Assembly: GCA_020848055.1 (NCBI GenBank)
Contig: JADLBB010000287.1
Location: 1-18,513 of the forward strand
DNA: 18,513 nt
Direction of reading: 5' to 3'
Source: Chloroflexota bacterium
GTDB taxonomy: Bacteria; Chloroflexota; Limnocylindria; QHBO01
Part shown: positions 14,924 through 18,513 of the stretch, in pieces
How positions within the stretch are numbered: position 1 is the first letter of the stretch
Layout of the letters: every line of letters starts with the position of its first letter
Position numbers and translations under genes: made by a program
The notes under the pieces: generated by a model
The model's input: the letters and a program-made list of their open reading frames with translations, nothing else
Databases searched by the model: none
What the model was told of the DNA's origin: nothing

Positions 14924-16209
14924 CGGTGACGCGTCGTGCCGCCTTGGGGCGGGCGGCCGCTCTGGTGCCGCTCGCCGCCTGGGCCCATGGATCTGCAGCT
15001 CTTCCACTCGCTTCGGTCGCCGCCGACGCGCGACCCGACGAGGTGATCGCACAGGACGAGGACGTGTGGCGCGCCGTCCGCGCCGAGTTCCCCAACGACC
15101 GCGCGCTCCTGCACCTGAACCACGCGGCCATCGGCAGCACGCCGCGGGCGGTGGCCGAGGCGGTGCGCGCGTACGACGACATGCTGGCCCTGCAGCCGAC
15201 CCACTACTACTACGACGTGGTCGAGGGCCACATCGAGGGCGTACGCCGCGGGCTCGCCGCGTTCCTCGACTGCCATCCCGAGAATCTGGCGATCACCCGC
15301 AACGCCAGCGAAGGGCTCAGCGCCGTGATCTTCGGGCTCGACCTCGCGGCTGGTGACGAGATCGTCACGACGACCCACGACTACTCGAACGTCGTGGACT
15401 GCTTGCGGCAGAGAGCCGCACGTGACCGCATCGTCGTGCGGCAGGTGCCAGTGCCGACCGTGCCGGCCAGCCCAGACGACCTCGTCGCCCCGATCGAGCG
15501 CGCGCTCGGGCCGCGCACGCGCGCCGTGATCGTGTGCCACGTCACCAGCATGACGGCCCTGCGGTTCCCCGTGCGAGAGATCTGCGCACTGGCACGCGCG
15601 CGCGGGGCCATCAGCATCGTCGACGGCGCGCAGTCGGTCGGCCAGGTGCCGGTCTCGGTGGCCGAGATCGGGTGCGACGTGTTCGCGGCGAGCCTGCACA
15701 AGTACTTCTGTGCCCCCGTGGGCACGGGCGTGCTGGTCGTGGCGCGCGAGGCGATCGGGCGGATCTGGCCGCTGTTCGGCGGGACAGAAGCGCAGCGCAA
15801 CGATATCCGCAAGTTCGAGAGCCTGGGCCCCGGCACCATCCGTCTCGCGCCGCGCACCGCCATCCCGCAGGCGGTCGAGTTCAACCAGCGCGTCGGGGTG
15901 GGCCGCAAGGCCGCCCGGCTGCGTTACCTGACGCAGCGCTGGATGGATCGCCTGGAGCGGGTGCCGGGACTGCGTGTGCTCACGGCGCGGGACGCGCGTC
16001 TCGCTGGCGGCTTCGGCGCCTTCGTGCCGCCGGGCGTGCCGGCCCAGCAGTTCGTGGACGCCCTCATGCGCAGGCACCGCATCCACGTGCGCGTGCGAGG
16101 CGTGACGGGCGAGTTCAGCGGCGTGCGGGTGTCACCCAACGTCTTCACGAGCGCCGACGAGATCGACGCGTTCTGCGATGCCACCGAGCGCGTGCTGCGA
16201 GGCATGTGA
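14920..16209 (+). CDS. Class V aminotransferase-fold PLP enzyme with Tat-like signal (isopenicillin N epimerase-like)
   Basis: This 429-residue protein starts at a GTG that overlaps the previous stop (GTGA). The N-terminus TVTRRAALGRAAALVPL has a twin arginine followed by a hydrophobic stretch and an AHGSA/AAD region, which looks like a Tat signal. The class V fold follows: LLHLNHAAIGSTP near the start, NASEGL, Asp235 in VDGAQS (pyridine nitrogen contact) and PLP Lys261 in SLHKYFCAPVGTG, then RVSPNVF near the C-terminus. Relatives include cysteine desulfurases, CefD isopenicillin N epimerase and several lyases. In this D-amino-acid setting an epimerase or lyase acting on a peptide or amino acid is plausible. 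Tat export would carry the folded enzyme with PLP to the periplasm. The next gene starts at its stop (TGATG). Confidence 0.83.
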   Translation: MTVTRRAALGRAAALVPLAAWAHGSAALPLASVAADARPDEVIAQDEDVWRAVRAEFPNDRALLHLNHAAIGSTPRAVAEAVRAYDDMLALQPTHYYYDVVEGHIEGVRRGLAAFLDCHPENLAITRNASEGLSAVIFGLDLAAGDEIVTTTHDYSNVVDCLRQRAARDRIVVRQVPVPTVPASPDDLVAPIERALGPRTRAVIVCHVTSMTALRFPVREICALARARGAISIVDGAQSVGQVPVSVAEIGCDVFAASLHKYFCAPVGTGVLVVAREAIGRIWPLFGGTEAQRNDIRKFESLGPGTIRLAPRTAIPQAVEFNQRVGVGRKAARLRYLTQRWMDRLERVPGLRVLTARDARLAGGFGAFVPPGVPAQQFVDALMRRHRIHVRVRGVTGEFSGVRVSPNVFTSADEIDAFCDATERVLRGM

Positions 16210-17189
16210 TGCTCCTGCTGAGCCGTTCGGACCTGGCACGCGTCCTGGCCTTCGATGACTACGTGCAGGGGGTCGAGGAGGCCTTCCGCCTGCATGCCCA
16301 GGGCCGGTCGCTGTCGCCGCAGTTGATGCACGTCGATGCGCTGGACGGGGAGTTCCACGCGAAGGGCGGAGGCCTCTTCCTCGAGCGCAGCTTCTTCGCG
16401 TTGAAGGCCAACGGATCGTTCTTCCGAAACCCCGTCACGCACAGGCTGCCTGCGATTCAAGGCGCGATCCTGTTGTTCGACGCCGCGACCGGTGTACCCC
16501 TGGCGCTGCTCGAGTCCGGGGAGATCACCGTGCAACGCACAGGGGCGGCGACCGCGGTGGCCGCACGGTGGCTGGCGCGGCCATGCTCCCGCGTGGCGAC
16601 GATATGCGGCTGTGGCAGGCAGGGCCACGTGCAGTTGAGGGCCTTGCGGCACGTGCTCCCCATCGACTGCGTGCATGCGTGGGACGCTGACCCCGCGGCC
16701 GCCGAGACGCTCGCGACGGCGGCCCGCTCGGCGGGCCTCTCGGCACATGTCGCCAGCGACCTCGCCTCGGCCGTTGCCGCGAGCGACGTGGTCGTCACTT
16801 GCACGCCGTCGAGGCACCCATTCGTCCGTCGCGTTTGGCTTCGAGCCGGCACGTTCGTGGCCGCCATCGGTGCCGACAGCCCCGGCAAGCAGGAACTCGA
16901 TGCCGACGTGCTCGCGCCGCCGGCCCGGGTCGTCGTCGACCTGCTGGGGCAGGCGTCGCGCGTTGGCGAGTTGCAGCACGCGCTGACCAGGGGGGTCGTG
17001 CCGGACGCGTCACAACTCACGGAACTCGGCGCCATAGTGTCGGGACAGTGCCCAGGCAGGCAGTCCGATGACGAGGTGATCGTGTTCGACGCGACGGGGA
17101 CCGCGATCCAGGACGTCGCGGCCGCGGCGATGGCGTATCACCGAGCCGTCCGCGATCGCGTCGGAATGGACTGGGACCCACGGGCCTAG
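16209..17189 (+). CDS. Ornithine cyclodeaminase / mu-crystallin-family NAD(P)-dependent enzyme
   Basis: This 326-residue cytoplasmic protein belongs to the ornithine cyclodeaminase/alanine dehydrogenase/ketimine reductase family. Visible features are FHAKGGGLF and ALKANGSFFRNP in the substrate half, ITVQRTGAATAVAARWLA, the Rossmann glycine motif ICGCGRQGHVQ, VVVTCTPSRHPFV, AIGADSPGKQEL, and the C-terminal EVIVFDATGTAIQDVAAAAMAY. Members reduce cyclic imines, oxidatively deaminate amino acids or cyclise diamino acids. As the last gene of a D-amino-acid operon it may handle imino or keto products of the PLP enzymes. Substrate choice cannot be inferred. Its ATG overlaps the previous stop (TGATG), so it is translationally coupled. 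Confidence 0.85.
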   Translation: MLLLSRSDLARVLAFDDYVQGVEEAFRLHAQGRSLSPQLMHVDALDGEFHAKGGGLFLERSFFALKANGSFFRNPVTHRLPAIQGAILLFDAATGVPLALLESGEITVQRTGAATAVAARWLARPCSRVATICGCGRQGHVQLRALRHVLPIDCVHAWDADPAAAETLATAARSAGLSAHVASDLASAVAASDVVVTCTPSRHPFVRRVWLRAGTFVAAIGADSPGKQELDADVLAPPARVVVDLLGQASRVGELQHALTRGVVPDASQLTELGAIVSGQCPGRQSDDEVIVFDATGTAIQDVAAAAMAYHRAVRDRVGMDWDPRA

Positions 17190-17202
17190 CGGGCCGCGTG
17201 GG
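17177..17202 (+). terminator. Hairpin at the end of the operon
   Basis: CCCACG (17177-17182) plus GGCC (17183-17186) pairs with GGCC (17192-17195) plus CGTGGG (17197-17202), with one bulged G and a TAGCG loop that contains the operon's last stop codon. It is well placed to end or stabilise the transcript, but no T-run follows. Confidence 0.4.
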
Positions 17203-17233
17203 TTGACGGCAAGTGGACTCACATCGGCCCGGT

Positions 17234-17266
17234 GCCTGAGGGCAGAGCCCCTGTCCTCCTTCAGGC
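17234..17266 (-). terminator. Possible hairpin at the hicA 3' end
   Basis: GCCTGA (17234-17239) pairs with TCAGGC (17261-17266), which includes the hicA stop codon. A smaller GGGC-AGA-GCCC hairpin is nested at 17240-17250. It lies between the convergent operon and hicBA transcripts. There is no T-run, so a terminator function is only possible. Confidence 0.3.
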
Positions 17267-17479
17267 CCGCTCCCACTGCTTCCGAGTGATTCCGGCCTGC
17301 CGCAGGACGATCGCCATCAGTTCCAGGCCGATGTCGCCCTGGTGGGGATTCGGGATGGTGAGGACGAGGTCGCCCTTCACCATGAACTCGTGCTTGCCGC
17401 CGGAGAACGGGCCCTCGAAGCCGAAGGTGCGCAGGCCCGCGATGAGGACCCGGCGCTTGGTCGGCCCCCACGGAGGCAT
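17261..17479 (-). CDS. hicA: HicA-family toxin (mRNA interferase)
   Basis: This 72-residue protein of the YcfA/HicA double-stranded-RNA-binding fold starts at MPPWGPTKRR. The body shows KRRVLIAGLRTFGFEG, the active-site His in GGKHEFM, VLTIPNPHQGDIG and the C-terminal LRQAGITRKQWE, all matching HicA. Family toxins cleave mRNA during translation and are neutralised by HicB. The gene overlaps the hicB stop by one base (TGATG), giving the order hicB then hicA. An upstream in-frame extension to 17560 overlaps hicB and is rejected. Activity is not shown, but the catalytic His is intact. Confidence 0.88.
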   Translation of the reverse strand: MPPWGPTKRRVLIAGLRTFGFEGPFSGGKHEFMVKGDLVLTIPNPHQGDIGLELMAIVLRQAGITRKQWERA

Positions 17480-17718
17480 CAGCTGGCCCTGCGCACCTTC
17501 ACCGTGATGCCATCGAGCGAGGGCACAGCCAGCCCCCGGGCCACCCGCACGAGCAGCCATTCCTCGATGACCTCCGCGAGGTCGCGACGGCAGCCCTCCA
17601 GGGTGGCTCCGGTGGCGACGACGCCGCGGAGCCCACGCACTGTCGCGGCGAAGGTCCCGTCAGGGAGGAGTTCGTAGCGGGCGCGCTCGAGGGCTCGTGC
17701 GATGTAGTCGGTGACCAT
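17479..17718 (-). CDS. hicB: HicB-family antitoxin
   Basis: This 79-residue protein has the partial RNase H-like HicB fold: an N-terminal helix and strands (YIARALERARYELLPDG), TFAATVRGLRGVVATG, and ATLEGCRRDLAEVIEEWL, the usual HicB helix. No C-terminal DNA-binding domain of the long HicB type is visible, so this is the short form. It is encoded directly upstream of hicA with a one-base overlap. A TAGAAT -10-like box on the minus strand (17728-17733) lies nine bases before the ATG, giving a very short leader; GAGG at about 17721-17724 is unusually close to the start. Confidence 0.87.
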   Translation of the reverse strand: MVTDYIARALERARYELLPDGTFAATVRGLRGVVATGATLEGCRRDLAEVIEEWLLVRVARGLAVPSLDGITVKVRRAS

Positions 17719-17727
17719 GCCCTCAGG

Positions 17728-17784
17728 ATTCTACAGCGGAGCGTGCGCGCGCCGTCTGCGGGAACACGACGCGTCCGGTAGAAT
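17728..17784. promoter_or_regulatory. Divergent hicB/nucleotidyltransferase promoter region with mirrored -10 boxes
   Basis: ATTCTAC (17728-17734) and GTAGAAT (17778-17784) form a perfect 7-bp inverted repeat 43 bases apart. Each arm contains TAGAAT on the strand of the gene it faces, a 5-of-6 match to the -10 consensus. I see no good -35 for either. The arms could be two divergent -10 elements, a HicB operator pair, or both. Confidence 0.4.
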
Positions 17785-17866
17785 GAACGGCAAGACGTCG
17801 TGAAGGGCTTCGCCCGGCACCGGAGCCGGCGATCTTGCGAGGCCGCGGCACGACGGGGGCAGCCCA

Positions 17867-18217
17867 ATGGAAGACGCCATCACCGTCGGGTCGGGATCGT
17901 CGCTGGACGCACCGGTCCTCGCTGACATCGTCAGGCGCCTCGTCGCGGCCTATCGGCCGGAGCGCATCTACCTGTTCGGGTCGATGGCAAGGGGTGACGC
18001 AGGACCGGACAGCGACTACGACGTCCTGGTCGTGGTCGCCGATGATGCCGAACCGGAGCGCCTGGCCAGCCGGCGCGGGTACGAAGCGCTGGTCGGCACC
18101 GGGTATGCCGCAGACATCCTCGTCTGGCGGCGGAGCGCCTTCGATGTCAGGTTGCCACTGAAGGCGTCGCTCCCCGCGACGGTCGCCCGTGAGGGTCGAC
18201 TGCTGTATGCAGCCTGA
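17867..18217 (+). CDS. Minimal nucleotidyltransferase (MNT domain, antitoxin-type)
   Basis: This 116-residue single-domain nucleotidyltransferase has the signature GSMARGDAGPDSDYDVLVV: Gly38-Ser39 and the metal aspartates Asp50 and Asp52. A third candidate aspartate, Asp83, is in YAADILVW. The C-terminal REGRLLYAA is typical of the family. MNT proteins usually pair with a HEPN RNase toxin and silence it by adding AMP. No HEPN gene is visible downstream in the remaining 296 bases or upstream, where the neighbour is divergent hicB. A TAGAAT box at 17779-17784 may be its -10, leaving an untranslated leader of about 75 bases that contains the small hairpin GGGC-TTC-GCCC (17805-17815). Confidence 0.85.
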   Translation: MEDAITVGSGSSLDAPVLADIVRRLVAAYRPERIYLFGSMARGDAGPDSDYDVLVVVADDAEPERLASRRGYEALVGTGYAADILVWRRSAFDVRLPLKASLPATVAREGRLLYAA

Positions 18218-18312
18218 TGCTGCCCGTCGCGCCGACACCCTGCCGCAGTCCCGGCAAGGTTCAGGTTCTTCGAATGCCGGCGAGCACCAGAGTCCTGCTC
18301 GTCAGCGACGGC
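18218..18312. other. Spacer between convergent nucleotidyltransferase and DUF5615 genes
   Basis: I see no gene, clear promoter or T-tailed hairpin here. It separates the plus-strand nucleotidyltransferase stop from the minus-strand stop at 18313. Confidence 0.5.
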
Positions 18313-18513
18313 TCATGCGACCTCGATGAGGGTGTCGCCTCGCTCCAGCGCAGCGAGGATCGCGGGGAGTTCGGCTGCTACGCGGACGAGGAGGGGAGCG
18401 CGCCTCGTGTTGCCCAGTCTCAGCCACACGACAGGCGGTCCTCCGTTCAGGACCCGCCAGACCGCGAAGTCTTCGTCCTTGGTGAAGATGACGGCGTCGC
18501 GTGCGCGGGCCTC
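18313..18513 (-). CDS. DUF5615 PIN-like protein, 3' part (runs off the window)
   Basis: Read from the right edge on the minus strand, the frame is open for 66 codons to a TGA at 18313-18315. It begins in mid-gene with EARARDAVIFTKDEDF, continues through LNGGPPVVWLRLGN and RRAPLLVRVAAELPAIL, and ends DTLIEVA. The TKDxDF block followed by PPxVxWLRxGN is characteristic of DUF5615, a small PIN-like nuclease family commonly encoded after a DUF433 antitoxin-like gene. The N-terminal part, expected to hold the first acidic residues, lies beyond the window, as would any DUF433 partner. No start codon is present, so the feature is partial at its 5' end. Confidence 0.82.
   Translation of the reverse strand, partial: EARARDAVIFTKDEDFAVWRVLNGGPPVVWLRLGNTRRAPLLVRVAAELPAILAALERGDTLIEVA

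Noticed and set aside
1..18513. CRISPR arrays, insertion sequences, integrases or prophage genes
   Set aside because: I saw no regular direct repeats, transposase or recombinase motifs, or structural phage genes in the window.

Overview
The window comes from a high-GC Gram-negative bacterium. A carboxypeptidase-regulatory-like TonB-dependent receptor, several exported amidohydrolases and an M28 peptidase with signal peptides, and long same-strand gene trains point to Acidobacteriota, perhaps class Vicinamibacteria. That assignment is inferred from gene content; no phylogenetic marker is present.

Left edge (1-320): no convincing protein gene. A 59-nt 3' fragment of a tRNA-Leu(GAG) lies on the minus strand at 113-171. 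It keeps the anticodon arm, variable arm, T arm and CCA but has no D arm or 5' acceptor strand, so it looks like a tRNA att-site remnant and possible island boundary. A 13-bp hairpin at 191-220 may end the regulator transcript.

Control region (321-1492): a GntR-family regulator (minus) diverges from a long plus-strand operon. The AT-rich intergenic region holds two promoters back to back. Each has a TTAC/GTAA palindrome between its -35 and -10, suggesting autorepression and control of the operon by the regulator, whose own mRNA appears leaderless.

Main operon (1493-17189): eleven same-strand genes with short gaps or start/stop overlaps. In order they are a D-cysteine desulfhydrase/ACC deaminase-like PLP enzyme, exported amidohydrolase, TonB-dependent receptor, exported erythromycin-esterase-family enzyme, exported unknown protein, exported M28 metallopeptidase, D-serine dehydratase/D-threonine aldolase-like PLP enzyme, exported S12-type serine hydrolase, exported N-acyl-D-amino-acid deacylase, class V PLP enzyme with a Tat-like signal, and an ornithine cyclodeaminase/mu-crystallin-family enzyme. 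At least three belong to families that act on D-amino acids or D-peptides. The likely combined job is to import an acylated, D-residue-containing peptide or depsipeptide, strip it in the periplasm by ester, acyl and peptide cleavage, and deaminate the D-amino acids in the cytoplasm. This is like a polysaccharide utilisation locus, but for non-ribosomal-type peptides or cell-wall fragments. The substrate is inferred, not shown.

Right edge (17190-18513): a toxin-antitoxin-type cluster. It has hicB-hicA on the minus strand, a minimal nucleotidyltransferase (MNT) on the plus strand with no visible HEPN partner, and the 3' end of a DUF5615 PIN-like gene (minus) running off the window.
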